64,000 bases of DNA from Lentibacter sp. XHP0401 (GTDB lineage Bacteria > Pseudomonadota > Alphaproteobacteria > Rhodobacterales > Rhodobacteraceae). The stretch lies in NCBI RefSeq assembly GCF_025751535.1, contig NZ_JAOWLC010000012.1:62001-126000 (forward strand), given 5' to 3'. The notes under the pieces were generated by a model that had not been told where the DNA came from, made no database searches, and worked only from the letters and a program-made list of their open reading frames with translations. Shown piece by piece: positions 17,271 to 27,651 of the stretch. A program made the position numbers and the translations under genes. The first letter of the stretch is position 1; each line of letters opens with the position of its first letter.

Positions 17271-17933
17271 ATGACAAAGTTGAAAGAAACCGAGCTCTAC
17301 GCTCCTGTGAAAGCCTATCTTGAAGCCTTGGGCTATGATGTGAAAGGCGAGGTGGGTGCAGCCGATGTTGTGGCGCGGCGCGCGGGCGAGGAGCCGGTGA
17401 TTGTGGAACTCAAGACCGGGTTCTCGCTTCAGCTTATGCATCAGGCCATTGCACGGCAAAGGCTGACGGACAGTGTGTATGTGGCTGTGCCGCGTTGGAA
17501 GGGGCGGGCAGGCTGGAAGGCGTTCAAAGCCAATGTCGGCTTGTGCAAGCGGCTTGCTTTGGGGGTTCTATCGGTAAACCTTGAAGACGGGACAGTGCAG
17601 GCACACAGCGACCCTGCGGCTTTTCAGCCGCGTAAGTCAAAGCCGAAGAAGGCCGCGTTGATGCGCGAGTTCGAGGCCCGCGAAGGTGATCCGAACGCTG
17701 GCGGCATGAGCCGCGAAACGATTATGACCGCTTATAGGCAGGGGGCTGAGAAATGCGCCCGCCATCTGGCTAAGCACGGGCCATGCCGCGGGCGCGATGT
17801 GAAGGCCGCAACCGGCGTTGAGCGGGCGACGATAATGATGCGCGCCAATTACTACGGTTGGTTTGAAAAAGCGGATAAAGGCGTTTATGCGCTGAGCTCT
17901 GTGGGGCGTGCGGCGATGAAGCCCTCAAGGTGA
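17271..17933 (+). CDS. DUF2161 protein, PD-(D/E)XK nuclease-like
   Basis: A 220-residue protein. The N-terminal domain has the restriction-like core GEVGAADVVARR...PVIVELKTG, giving D32, E46 and K48 as the PD-(D/E)XK catalytic set. The C-terminal part (about 130-215) is basic and ends in a winged-helix-like segment (CRGRDVKAATGVERATIMMRANYYGWFEKADKGVYALS). It is probably a DNA-acting enzyme of unknown role. There is no modification methylase nearby, so it is not an obvious restriction system. Confidence 0.8.
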   Translation: MTKLKETELYAPVKAYLEALGYDVKGEVGAADVVARRAGEEPVIVELKTGFSLQLMHQAIARQRLTDSVYVAVPRWKGRAGWKAFKANVGLCKRLALGVLSVNLEDGTVQAHSDPAAFQPRKSKPKKAALMREFEAREGDPNAGGMSRETIMTAYRQGAEKCARHLAKHGPCRGRDVKAATGVERATIMMRANYYGWFEKADKGVYALSSVGRAAMKPSR

Positions 17934-17999
17934 TCTTGCGCTTGTGATTTCGTCAGACATGGTTAAAACTGGAGTGGATAACTTTTTGGAGCTGCCCCA

Positions 18000-18197
18000 A
18001 TGACACGTAAATCCTTTTTCCTTTCTGCTGCTTCCCTTGCCATGGTTGCCAGCCTTTCTGCATGTGGCTCGCGCAACGCGGGTGAAAACCTTGTTCAGGT
18101 TCAAATGAGCGAAGCTTCTTATCAGAACCTTTACGGCGCACAAGCCAGAGGTTGCGACGATGTTGCAGGCGAAGGCTGTAACCCGGTAGCTTACTAA
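18000..18197 (+). CDS. Small predicted lipoprotein, unknown function
   Basis: A 65-residue protein. A short basic start and hydrophobic core end in the lipobox LSAC with the acceptor C22. The mature part is about 43 residues with two cysteines in CDDVAGEGC that could form a disulfide. I do not recognise a family. It is 66 bp after the DUF2161 gene, and a terminator follows at 18251. Confidence 0.7.
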   Translation: MTRKSFFLSAASLAMVASLSACGSRNAGENLVQVQMSEASYQNLYGAQARGCDDVAGEGCNPVAY

Positions 18198-18250
18198 GCA
18201 TAAGCAGGGAAGGCAGGGCTGAGCTCTTGTCAACATACCGAGCCTTGAGA

Positions 18251-18276
18251 AGCCTCCTAGCGGGGGCTTTTTGTTT
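18251..18276 (+). terminator. Terminator after the small lipoprotein gene
   Basis: AGCCTCC-TAGC-GGGGGCT followed by TTTTGTTTTT. It overlaps the 3' end of the convergent alpha/beta hydrolase gene. Confidence 0.85.
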
Positions 18277-19150
18277 TTATGAACGTGGCGACAAGTCTTA
18301 CAATTTCGGGCGATAGGAGCGGGGTGATGATATGCCCCATGCCTTTGATCGGGTGGTATTCGCTGCCTTTGATGTGTTCGGCAATCTCGGCGCCAAGTTC
18401 GGGCGGGATGAGGGTGTCGTCCAGCCCGTGAATAACACAGCAGGGCATTTCGATTTTGTTCAAGGCGGGCCGCCTGTCGGGGGCGTTCATCGTGGCGAGA
18501 AGCTGGCGGTTGATACCAGCGGCCTTTGGGCCTCCTCGCAGGTAGGCGGCTCGGGCCTGCGCGCGAATGTAGGCTTCATCGGCAGGGTAACCGGGGCTGC
18601 CCCAGATACCGTATTCCGCCATCAGTGCATCTTCGGCCGCTTCAAGCGAGGCGTCATCACGCGCCACGAGCTGAGGCAAAAGCTCGGCTACAGCGCCGCG
18701 TTCGACGAGCGGGCGACAGGTTGTCATCACGATCGTATCTGTCAGGAGGCGCTCGGGATGGTGGAGAGCGAGAAGCTGGGCGATGGCTCCGCCCATGGAG
18801 ATGCCGAAGATATGCGCGCGCTTGATGCCGAGCGCGTCCATGATTCCGATCACATCGGCTGCCATATCGGTAAGGGCGTAGGCCTCTTCGATGGCTTCGC
18901 CGCGCATGGCAGCTGCGATGATATCGTCGGCCTGCGAGAGCGCAGGGGCATCGTCAAAGCGTTGTGAAAGGCCGACATCGCGGTTGTCGAAAACGATGGT
19001 GCGAAAGCCTGCGGCGACAAAGCCGTTGATCAGGTTGTCGGGCCAGTGAACCAGCTGTGTGCCAAGCCCGCGAATAAGGATGAGGGCTGGGTTGGCTGCC
19101 TCGCCATGATCCTGCACTTCTAGGGTAATACCGTTGGCTTTGAGTTGCAT
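18257..19150 (-). CDS. Alpha/beta hydrolase
   Basis: A 297-residue cytosolic hydrolase. The nucleophile elbow is FGISMGGAI, the acid is in IHGLDDTLIPP, and the histidine is in KGMGHII. The VFDNRDVGLSQ segment is common in the aclacinomycin methylesterase and haloperoxidase-like groups. The substrate is unknown. It is followed three bases later, on the side of its start, by the TraB-like gene, so the two are probably co-transcribed. Confidence 0.85.
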   Translation of the reverse strand: MQLKANGITLEVQDHGEAANPALILIRGLGTQLVHWPDNLINGFVAAGFRTIVFDNRDVGLSQRFDDAPALSQADDIIAAAMRGEAIEEAYALTDMAADVIGIMDALGIKRAHIFGISMGGAIAQLLALHHPERLLTDTIVMTTCRPLVERGAVAELLPQLVARDDASLEAAEDALMAEYGIWGSPGYPADEAYIRAQARAAYLRGGPKAAGINRQLLATMNAPDRRPALNKIEMPCCVIHGLDDTLIPPELGAEIAEHIKGSEYHPIKGMGHIITPLLSPEIVRLVATFIKTKSPR

Positions 19151-19153
19151 GGA

Positions 19154-20143
19154 TTATTCCTGATTGAGTTTGAGGCGGGTGATGGCGTAGCCCTCATTTG
19201 CAAGCAGGTTCAGCACACCGTTTTCACCGGGGAAATGCGCGGCGCCAACCACGACGAGGATATCTTTTTCAGGAGCGGCGAGCAGCTCGGAGCGCCATGC
19301 TGTGTTGCGGTTGGTGAGCAGAAGTTGCTCGAAGAGAGCAAAATCTTCGGCGGCATTTTCTCCGCCTGTTTCAAGGGAAAGTGCCTCGGTGTATTCCCAG
19401 ATTAACGCGATTTCTTCGGCTATGTAACTTTGATAGAGTGTTTCGACCATATCGTCAGGATTGACCAGCTCAAGTAGCGAGAGCCGCAGAAATTCGATCT
19501 GCTTTTCGGAGGAGAAAGCATCAAAAAGCGTGGCGACGGTGCGGTAGTCTTCAATCGAGCGGGTGGGTAGCCCCTCTTCGGCGAGTGCCTCGGCGAGGGC
19601 GCGGTCAATGCCCAAATCGCCTTGCTGCATAAGGCGCATTTTGCAGGGGCTCATGCCGAGCATCATCGAGACGAAAAACGGCTTCATCTTGGCTGTCATG
19701 AAAGCCGGAAAGCCGCGTGCCTGCATCTTGACCTGAACAGAGGCCCATTCCTCGGGCGTGAGAAGGCTGGGAAGGGTCGGCCCCGAGGTGACAAACATCA
19801 TGTCGGGTTTTTGCGCCATCTCACGTTCGAAGCGCTTTGTATCGGCGGCGTTCATCTCGAAGTAGGTGACATCAGCAGTGCTGGCGAGGGGCAGAAGGCG
19901 CTCAAGGTGCGCTTCGGTGAACTCGTGGGGCAGATGATAGCTGCCAAAAAGCGTGATGGTGCGCGCACCTTTGGTGGCCTGCCAGAGCAGTCCTTCGGCA
20001 TAGGGCTGTGTCGCGGCTTTGGCATTTAGGCTGGCAATCTCGGGCGGAGGCATGGTTGTGAACAGGTTTCGACCTGTGCAAGCGTCGGCATGGGCCGTGA
20101 CGGGCAGGACGAGAAGAGCTGTGAGAAGAAGGGTGCGCAGCAT
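19154..20143 (-). CDS. TraB/GumN family protein, exported
   Basis: A 329-residue protein with an N-terminal signal peptide (LLLTALLVLPVTAHADA). Both family GxxH motifs are present: LFGSYHLP near residue 70 and VVVGAAHFPGENGV near the C-terminus. TraB/GumN proteins resemble Tiki-type metalloproteases, but no bacterial substrate is established. The start at MLRTLLL is chosen because it gives a clean signal sequence. It lies upstream of and close to the alpha/beta hydrolase gene. Confidence 0.85.
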   Translation of the reverse strand: MLRTLLLTALLVLPVTAHADACTGRNLFTTMPPPEIASLNAKAATQPYAEGLLWQATKGARTITLFGSYHLPHEFTEAHLERLLPLASTADVTYFEMNAADTKRFEREMAQKPDMMFVTSGPTLPSLLTPEEWASVQVKMQARGFPAFMTAKMKPFFVSMMLGMSPCKMRLMQQGDLGIDRALAEALAEEGLPTRSIEDYRTVATLFDAFSSEKQIEFLRLSLLELVNPDDMVETLYQSYIAEEIALIWEYTEALSLETGGENAAEDFALFEQLLLTNRNTAWRSELLAAPEKDILVVVGAAHFPGENGVLNLLANEGYAITRLKLNQE

Positions 20144-20243
20144 TGGGGCCTCTGAAGTGTTTGATGTGAGGCTATGATGCAGGGATCGGTGACGCAAGCT
20201 GCGGATGAAGAAACAGATAGTCACAAATTTTTTGCTACCTTTC

Positions 20244-20272
20244 TTGACTCATTCCTGAACGCGCCCTAGCTA
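20244..20272 (+). promoter_or_regulatory. Sigma-70 type promoter of groESL
   Basis: -35 TTGACT (20244-20249), 17-bp spacer, -10 TAGCTA (20267-20272). The predicted start falls at the left arm of the CIRCE element. Confidence 0.75.
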
Positions 20273-20279
20273 TGCGCCG

Positions 20280-20306
20280 TTAGCACTCCTATGTAGTGAG
20301 TGCTAA
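20280..20306 (+). promoter_or_regulatory. CIRCE element (HrcA operator)
   Basis: TTAGCACTC (20280-20288), 9-base spacer, GAGTGCTAA (20298-20306): a perfect CIRCE inverted repeat. HrcA represses groESL through it until heat shock. No hrcA gene is in the window. Confidence 0.97.
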
Positions 20307-20361
20307 ACCTGGTTAGAAGCCGGGTTGGATATTGAAACTCAAGCGTAAGGAGCCTCGAGAG

Positions 20362-20649
20362 ATGGCATTTACACCGCTTCACGACCGCGTAGTCGTTCGC
20401 CGCGTAGAAGGCGAAGAAAAAACAGCTGGCGGATTGATCATCCCCGAAAGCGCAAAAGAAAAGCCCGCCGAAGGCGTGATCGTTTCTGTTGGTGCGGGTG
20501 CACGCGACGAAGACGGCGATCGCATTGCAATGGACGTAAAAGCGGGCGACCGCATTATGTTTGGCAAATGGTCCGGCACAGAAGTCACGATTGACGGCGA
20601 AGAGCTTTTGATCATGAAAGAATCCGACATCATGGGCATCATTGCCTAA
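20362..20649 (+). CDS. groES: Co-chaperonin GroES
   Basis: A 95-residue subunit of the heptameric lid of the GroEL folding chamber. It begins [14 protein letters not shown] and has the mobile loop [16 protein letters not shown] that docks on GroEL, then the beta-barrel signature [15 protein letters not shown] ribosome site precedes the ATG at 20362. It is 37 bp before groEL and controlled by CIRCE. Confidence 0.98.
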   Translation: MAFTPLHDRVVVRRVEGEEKTAGGLIIPESAKEKPAEGVIVSVGAGARDEDGDRIAMDVKAGDRIMFGKWSGTEVTIDGEELLIMKESDIMGIIA

Positions 20650-20677
20650 CTGTCCCCCCGAAATTCAAATAAATTAG

Positions 20678-22336
<1,659 letters not shown>

Positions 22337-22339
22337 GAC

Positions 22340-22397
22340 GAATTCGCGTAGCGAATTCTGTCTGCCCGACAGGTGGTTTTCTGGAAGAAAACCCACC
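22340..22397 (+). repeat. Two hairpins between groEL and its terminator
   Basis: GAATTCGC-GTA-GCGAATTC (22340-22358) and GGTGGTTTTCT...AGAAAACCCACC (22372-22397, one bulge). The second resembles the intergenic hairpins at 15383 and 33754. Confidence 0.6.
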
Positions 22398-22423
22398 GAG
22401 AGGGTGACGCCTGAAACAAAGAG

Positions 22424-22449
22424 GGGCGCTCCATATGGGGCGCCCTTTT
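22424..22449 (+). terminator. groESL terminator
   Basis: GGGCGC (22424-22429) pairs with GCGCCC (22440-22445), followed by TTTTC. Confidence 0.85.
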
Positions 22450-22479
22450 CTTATCTGTGCAATCCTTTAAGGTTGCGCC

Positions 22480-22971
22480 ATGACCACTCCTCTTTTCCCC
22501 TCTTTCGTGCGCCCGATGAAGCCTGATGAAACTGCGCAGGTCGATGCGGTGTTGCGCGAGGCGTTCGGTGGCCCCGATGAGGCCGAGCTTGTGGGGAAAC
22601 TGCGCAAGAGCGGCGCGATGGCGGGGGAGATGGTTTTGCCTTTGGGCGAAGATATCATCGGATACTATGCACTCTCGCAGATGGTTGCGCCGAAAGGCTG
22701 GCTCTGCCTTGCGCCTGTGGCGATCCGGCCTGATTGGCAAGGGAAGAACCACGGCAAGCGGATGATTGGGCAGCTGGTAGCCTGGGCGGAGGGTGCGGGG
22801 CAGCCTGTTGTTGTGTTAGGGCAGCCCGAATTTTACGAGCGCACCGGGTTTTCACATGCGCGGGCGGCGAAATTGCAGAGCCCATATCCGGTTGAGCACA
22901 CTTTACTTGCTGGAGTGGATAGCACACCTGAGGCAAAGCTTGTCTATCCCAAAGCATTTGACGGGCAGTAG
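22480..22971 (+). CDS. GNAT family N-acetyltransferase (YhbS-like)
   Basis: A 163-residue acetyltransferase. The acetyl-CoA loop reads LAPVAIRPDWQGKNHGKRMI (about residues 78-97), and the C-terminal VVLGQPEFYERTGFSHA is the YhbS-type motif. The acceptor is unknown. It is a single gene after groESL with a usable ATG at 22480. Confidence 0.85.
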   Translation: MTTPLFPSFVRPMKPDETAQVDAVLREAFGGPDEAELVGKLRKSGAMAGEMVLPLGEDIIGYYALSQMVAPKGWLCLAPVAIRPDWQGKNHGKRMIGQLVAWAEGAGQPVVVLGQPEFYERTGFSHARAAKLQSPYPVEHTLLAGVDSTPEAKLVYPKAFDGQ

Positions 22972-23004
22972 ACGGGCCACGCCTTGAGGCGCAGCCCGAA
23001 GGTG

Positions 23005-23436
23005 TTAAATGTCCAGCACCATATGAGGCTGACCATCGGAGGTCTTCTCAACCGTGCGACCATCGCGGCCGACTGTTACGCTCACACGTTTGCGCATGTT
23101 TGACATGCTCTCGAAGGTGATCACATCAACAGGCGTGTCAAAGTCGAGCGTGAGGCGGAAATACTGACCGCCACCTTGGTTGTTGAGCGCAATGATGGTG
23201 CCTTTGAACGGTTGCTTCAGGTAATGTCCGCTAACGCGCTGGCCGACCGCGAAGGGCTGGGCAGGTTGATTGCCGATTTGGGCGTGCAATGTGTTCCAGT
23301 CACGGTGGCCAAGCTGCTGCGCCAAAAGCTCAAGCGACTGGCTATGCGTGATAGGATTGCCTTGGTGATCAAGCGCGCGGCGCAGGGCTTTTGCCTGAGC
23401 TTTGAGGGCATCAAGGGAGGGGAGTAGATGTGTCAT
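23005..23436 (-). CDS. Glyoxalase-related N-terminal-domain protein
   Basis: A 143-residue protein. The N-terminal half (LKAQAKALRRALDHQGNPIT then SLELLAQQLGHRDWNTLHA) matches the short helical domain often found next to glyoxalase/bleomycin-resistance domains. The C-terminal half is a beta-rich segment with VGQRVSGHYLKQPFKGTI and no metal ligands typical of glyoxalases. No reaction is assigned. The ATG at 23436 is preceded by GAGG; the longer frame upstream lacks support. Confidence 0.65.
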   Translation of the reverse strand: MTHLLPSLDALKAQAKALRRALDHQGNPITHSQSLELLAQQLGHRDWNTLHAQIGNQPAQPFAVGQRVSGHYLKQPFKGTIIALNNQGGGQYFRLTLDFDTPVDVITFESMSNMRKRVSVTVGRDGRTVEKTSDGQPHMVLDI

Positions 23437-23684
23437 GTTAACCTCATTCAGCAGTCTTGCGGAGATGGGCTGGGCGCTCGCGTTGCCAACGAACCGCTTG
23501 GGCTGACGTCGGTTTTTCATGTTGTTTTCGGACTTCACCATGGCTTGCGCCTGCGAGCGGCAGGGGTCCGAACCCTGAGGGGCAGATAAGGGCGAGATGT
23601 GCGGCTGTCAAGGGAGGGCTTTTCTTGTGCCTCCCAGCGGCTTCGCGCAAACTGCCAGCATCCATCATGGAGACAGCAAACCCA

Positions 23685-24524
23685 ATGCGACTGATTATGC
23701 TTGTTGCACTTACGATGGTCGCTTTTGCGGCGAACTCGGTTCTGAACCGTATGGCATTGAGCGGCGGCGAGGCGGGGGCGGCGGGCTTTGCGGCGCTGCG
23801 CCTTCTTTCGGGTGCGTTGGTGCTTGCGCTTCTGGTGCAGATCCGTGGGCGAGCGAGCTGGCGGCTGACAAGCGTTGTGGGGCCTTTTTCGCTCCTCGCC
23901 TATGTGCTTGGATTCTCGTTTGCCTACATCAGCCTTGATGCGGGCCTTGGGGCGCTGATCCTGTTTGGCGGTGTGCAGGTGACGATGTTTGCCGGTGCGC
24001 TTTTGCGGCAGGAACATGTGCCGCCGATGCGATGGGCGGGCGTGTCTCTTGCTTTTGCGGGTCTTGCTTTCTTGATGTGGCCAAACAGTGCCACGCCTGT
24101 TCCTGTGGGCGGCGCTGCGCTAATGCTCATCGCCGCTCTCGGCTGGGGTATTTACTCGCTTGTCGGCGCAAAGGCAGATGATCCGCTGGCTGCAACGGCG
24201 CGTAATTTTGTTTGGGCGACCCCCTTGGGGCTTCTGCCCGCGTTTTTTCTTTGGGATGGGATGAGTGGAACTGGCGCACTTCTGGCGGCTCTTTCTGGTG
24301 CTGTCACTTCGGGTCTGGGCTATGCGCTCTGGTACCGGGTGTTGCCTGAACTGCCCTCAAGCGTGGCGGCTGTGGCGCAGCTCACTGTGCCTATCATAGC
24401 ACTTGCAGGCGGGGTCCTCTTTCTGGGAGAGCCGCCAAGCTGGCGTTTTGCTGTGGCTGCAAGCATGGTCTTGGGCGGTGTGGTGCTTTCGCTTTATCGT
24501 ACCAAGGGCTCCAAGGCATCGTAG
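23685..24524 (+). CDS. EamA/DMT family inner-membrane transporter
   Basis: A 279-residue protein with about ten hydrophobic segments in two EamA repeats. The second repeat ends LPSSVAAVAQLTVPIIALAG then GEPPSWRFAVAASMVLGG, the usual export-carrier signature. The substrate is unknown (amino acid or metabolite efflux by family). The start is uncertain: the ATG at 23685 begins the first membrane segment, and an ATG at 23667 is in frame. The last 31 bases overlap the convergent Nudix gene. Confidence 0.85.
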   Translation: MRLIMLVALTMVAFAANSVLNRMALSGGEAGAAGFAALRLLSGALVLALLVQIRGRASWRLTSVVGPFSLLAYVLGFSFAYISLDAGLGALILFGGVQVTMFAGALLRQEHVPPMRWAGVSLAFAGLAFLMWPNSATPVPVGGAALMLIAALGWGIYSLVGAKADDPLAATARNFVWATPLGLLPAFFLWDGMSGTGALLAALSGAVTSGLGYALWYRVLPELPSSVAAVAQLTVPIIALAGGVLFLGEPPSWRFAVAASMVLGGVVLSLYRTKGSKAS

Positions 24525-24940
24525 AAGGCGCCATCGCCCCAAGCGATATCTGGCAGGCTGTCGGGCTTGTAGCGGATGCTCTCAAGCTCTTGGCGGCTGA
24601 AAAATTGCCACTTGGTGACGATATTTTCAGGGTCTTGCCAGTCCTCTGTCAAAGCGCCTGAAATGATCTTGCAGCGAAAGTAGAGGTCAACCTGATGAAA
24701 GCTATGCGAGGGCGCGTGAAATTCGTTGACCAGACAAGGCGCACCAACCGAGATGTGCAGCCCCGTTTCTTCGTAGACTTCGCGCGCCAGATTGTCGGGC
24801 AGGCTTTGATGCGGCTCGGCCCCGCCGCCGGGGGCGCACCACAGATCGGAGGTATCCCCCGCGAAGGCATTGACCATCAGGAGCCTGTTGTCGTGCAGGA
24901 TGATCGCGCGGGTGGCGAGACGAATGGGGCGCTGGGGCAT
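24494..24940 (-). CDS. Nudix hydrolase
   Basis: A 148-residue pyrophosphohydrolase. The Nudix box reads GGAEPHQSLPDNLAREVYEE followed by TGL; the glutamate normally at the first internal position is Gln here, while the metal-binding REVYEETG core is intact. The substrate is unknown (nucleoside diphosphate derivative by family). It overlaps tail-to-tail with the EamA gene by 31 bases. Confidence 0.85.
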   Translation of the reverse strand: MPQRPIRLATRAIILHDNRLLMVNAFAGDTSDLWCAPGGGAEPHQSLPDNLAREVYEETGLHISVGAPCLVNEFHAPSHSFHQVDLYFRCKIISGALTEDWQDPENIVTKWQFFSRQELESIRYKPDSLPDIAWGDGAFYDALEPLVR

Positions 24941-24994
24941 GGTTGTGCTCCTTTGTCTCTTTCATAGGCCAGCTATAATGGCTATCTCAAGCGC

Positions 24995-25729
24995 ATGCGT
25001 TATGGATTAGCCCTTTTCTTGTGTTTATTGCCTGCCCTCGTGCGGGCGGATTGCGTTGTTCTGTTGCACGGGCTGGCGCGCAGTGATGCTTCGCTTTTTC
25101 TGATGGAAGAGGTGCTCGAGGAGCAGGGCTACACCGTGATCCGCCCGAATTACCCTTCGACGAAGGAAACCGTGGCGTCGCTTGCTACGGCTGTTCTGCC
25201 CGAGGCGACCAAGGCCTGTGGTGACGATACGGTGCACTATGTTACGCATTCTATGGGCGGGATTTTGCTGCGCTACTGGTTTGCGGGAGTGAAGCCCGAG
25301 AACCTTGGGCGCGTAGTGATGCTGGCCCCGCCCAATCAGGGCTCGGAGGTTGTGGACGAGTTTGGCGATTGGGAGGCGTTTGGCTGGTTCAACGGACCTG
25401 CGGGAAAGCAGCTTGGCACGGGGCCCGACGGTATTGCCGCGCATTTGCCGGATGTTGATTTCGATCTGGGCGTGATTGCGGGCAATCGCTCGCTCAGCCC
25501 TGCGTTTTCGGTGCTGCTGAAGGGCGCTGACGACGGTAAGGTTTCGGTTGCGTCAACCAAGGTGACAGGCATGAAAGACCATATCGTGCTGCCCGTGACT
25601 CATACGTTTCTGATGAACAATCCGCTTGTTGTGGCTCAGGTGTTAGAGTTTTTGCGCAACGGAAAGTTCAACCACGATCTCACCATGCTCAACATGTTTT
25701 CAGAGGAAGGGCCGCTGCGAGATGAGTGA
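24995..25729 (+). CDS. Exported alpha/beta hydrolase, lipase-like
   Basis: A 244-residue protein. A signal peptide ([17 protein letters not shown]) is followed by a compact lipase-type fold: [10 protein letters not shown] (oxyanion segment), [13 protein letters not shown] (nucleophile serine), LAPPNQGSE and a late H in LPVTHTFLM. It is similar in plan to periplasmic triacylglycerol-lipase-like and acetyltransferase-like proteins. The substrate is unknown. The last 8 bases overlap the phnM-like gene, so they are translated together. Confidence 0.8.
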   Translation: MRYGLALFLCLLPALVRADCVVLLHGLARSDASLFLMEEVLEEQGYTVIRPNYPSTKETVASLATAVLPEATKACGDDTVHYVTHSMGGILLRYWFAGVKPENLGRVVMLAPPNQGSEVVDEFGDWEAFGWFNGPAGKQLGTGPDGIAAHLPDVDFDLGVIAGNRSLSPAFSVLLKGADDGKVSVASTKVTGMKDHIVLPVTHTFLMNNPLVVAQVLEFLRNGKFNHDLTMLNMFSEEGPLRDE

Positions 25730-26876
25730 GCTTTCGTTGCGTTTGGTCGGTGCGGATGTGCTTGGCCCCGAGGGTTTGGTGCGTGAACCGCTTTCGTTTT
25801 CGGACGGGTTGATTTGTGAGGCGGGTGGCCGCGAGGTGAATCTTGCGGGCTATCTTGTTCTGCCCGGGCTTGTGGACATTCATGGCGACGGGTTCGAGCG
25901 CCATCTGGCGATGCGTCGTGGTGCGATGAAAGACCTTGGCGCCGGACTGCGCGCGGCAGAGGCCGAGCTTGCCGCCAACGGAATTACCACGGCTGTTATG
26001 GCGCAGTTTTTCAGCTGGGAAGGCGGCTATCGGGGCCCCGATTTTGCAGCGCAGTTTCTTGAGGCTCTGGGCCACATGGCGGGAGATACGGTGACGGATC
26101 TGCGCAGACAGCTGCGCTTTGAAACCCATATGCTTGAGGACTACGACCGCTTTGAAGCGCTCGTGGCGGAACATGGTGTCGAGTATGTGGTGTTTAACGA
26201 TCATATCCCGCATGAGCGCCTTGCCAAAGGACTTGTGCCGCGCCGTTTGAACGGGATGGCACTGAAAAGCCGCCGTAGCCCCGAGACGCTACACAAACAG
26301 CTGCAAAAGATGCACGACGAGCGCGGGTTGGTGCCAGAGGCCGTCCGCGGGCTGGCCGAGAGGCTGTTGGCGCGTGGTGTGACGCTTGGAAGCCATGATG
26401 ACCGTTCGCGTGATGACTGTGCCTTTTGGCAAGAGCGAGGCGTAACGCTATCTGAATTCCCCGAGACTTTGGAGGCAGGAGAGGCTGCGTGTGGGCTGGG
26501 TGCGGGGGTCATTCTCGGGGCGCCCAATGTGGTGCGCGGCGGCAGCCACAATGGCAATGTGAGCGCAGTGGATATGATCGCGATGGGGCATTGTGATGCG
26601 CTTGCTTCGGATTATCATTATCCTTCGCTAAGGCGCGCGGCGTTCTTTGTTGAGGAGGCCGGGATGCTCGATCTGGCAGGCGCTTGGGCGCTTGTGTCTA
26701 GCGGGCCAGCGCGGCTTCTGGGCTTTGAGGACCGCGGCTCTCTGGCGGCGGGCAAGCGCGCGGATTTTATGATCGTAGACGGCGAAAGCCGCCGCATGGC
26801 CGCGACCATTGCTGGCGGACGGGTGAGCTATATGTCTGGCGATATCGCCAAACGCTTTATTCAAAACGGCAGCTGA
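25722..26876 (+). CDS. phnM: Alpha-D-ribose 1-methylphosphonate 5-triphosphate diphosphatase
   Basis: Amidohydrolase-superfamily enzyme of 384 residues. In the C-P lyase pathway it removes diphosphate from the triphosphorylated phosphonate-ribose intermediate. Visible features are [14 protein letters not shown] (metal-binding HxD-type motif near residue 53), [39 protein letters not shown] and the final [10 protein letters not shown]. No other phn genes are nearby, so it is either a detached pathway member or a paralogue with another substrate. It converges on hpaH with a 20-base overlap. Confidence 0.82.
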   Translation: MSELSLRLVGADVLGPEGLVREPLSFSDGLICEAGGREVNLAGYLVLPGLVDIHGDGFERHLAMRRGAMKDLGAGLRAAEAELAANGITTAVMAQFFSWEGGYRGPDFAAQFLEALGHMAGDTVTDLRRQLRFETHMLEDYDRFEALVAEHGVEYVVFNDHIPHERLAKGLVPRRLNGMALKSRRSPETLHKQLQKMHDERGLVPEAVRGLAERLLARGVTLGSHDDRSRDDCAFWQERGVTLSEFPETLEAGEAACGLGAGVILGAPNVVRGGSHNGNVSAVDMIAMGHCDALASDYHYPSLRRAAFFVEEAGMLDLAGAWALVSSGPARLLGFEDRGSLAAGKRADFMIVDGESRRMAATIAGGRVSYMSGDIAKRFIQNGS

Positions 26877-27651
26877 CCACGCCCCATGGGCCAAAGTCGG
26901 CCTCAATCAGGGTGTCGGCAGGGCACTCCAAGGGCCGTATGAACGAGCCTGAAAGAATGACTTGCCCCGCCTCGATGCTTTGCCCGTAAAGCTCCATGCG
27001 CGCGGCGAGCCAGACGATGCCTTCGACGGGGTCATTGAGAACACCTGCACCGAGGCCTGTTTCCTCAACCTGCCCGTTCGCGGAGACGATAGCGCCGATC
27101 CAGCGCAGGTCTGATGCGGGGTCAAACCGCCCATCCCCCATGACGATGCCGGCGTTGGCAGCGTTGTCGGAGATGGTGTCAAAGATCTTGCGGCTCTGGC
27201 CTGTGGCAGGGTCGGCGCGCAGGATGCGGGTGTCGAGAATTTCGATACTTGGCGCGACATAATCTGTGGCGGCAATCACCTGTGCTCGGGTTACTTTTCC
27301 CTTGAGGGGGGCCTTCATCACAAAGGCGATTTCGGCCTCGATGCGGGGCTGGATGAAACGGCCCGCAGGGATTACCGCGCCATTTTTGAAGGCCATATCT
27401 TCAAGCAACACGCCGCTGTCGGGGATGTCGATATTGAGCGCCATCTGCATTGCGCGCGAAGTGAGGCCGATTTTCCAGCCGATGGTTTTGAGCCCTGCGG
27501 CCTTCTTTTGAGCGACAAGCTCGGCCTGGATCGCATAGGCATCATCCATGTTGATCTGCGGATAAGCGACAGAAAGCAGTCCCGTTTGAACGCCCGTTTT
27601 CTCGGCTTCAAAAAGTACAGTTGCAGCGGATTTGATCTCGTCAGGTGTCAT
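26857..27651 (-). CDS. hpaH: 2-oxo-hept-4-ene-1,7-dioate hydratase
   Basis: A 264-residue enzyme of the 4-hydroxyphenylacetate/homoprotocatechuate meta-cleavage pathway. It hydrates 2-oxohept-3/4-ene-1,7-dioate to the hydroxylated product that an aldolase would split. The MhpD-like fold shows IGWKIGLTSRAMQ, EAEIAFVMKAPLKG and VNDP-type GVLNDPVEGIVWLA. It is the last gene of the hpa operon, and its ATG overlaps the hpaG stop (ATGA). Confidence 0.9.
   Translation of the reverse strand: MTPDEIKSAATVLFEAEKTGVQTGLLSVAYPQINMDDAYAIQAELVAQKKAAGLKTIGWKIGLTSRAMQMALNIDIPDSGVLLEDMAFKNGAVIPAGRFIQPRIEAEIAFVMKAPLKGKVTRAQVIAATDYVAPSIEILDTRILRADPATGQSRKIFDTISDNAANAGIVMGDGRFDPASDLRWIGAIVSANGQVEETGLGAGVLNDPVEGIVWLAARMELYGQSIEAGQVILSGSFIRPLECPADTLIEADFGPWGVVSCRFE

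Noticed and set aside
17271-17933. Restriction-modification system based on the nuclease-like DUF2161 protein
   Set aside because: No methylase or specificity gene is nearby.
23550-23600. tRNA-like T arm (minus strand CAGGG-TTCGGAC-CCCTG)
   Set aside because: The loop has G where A58 is required, and no acceptor, D or anticodon arm can be built around it.
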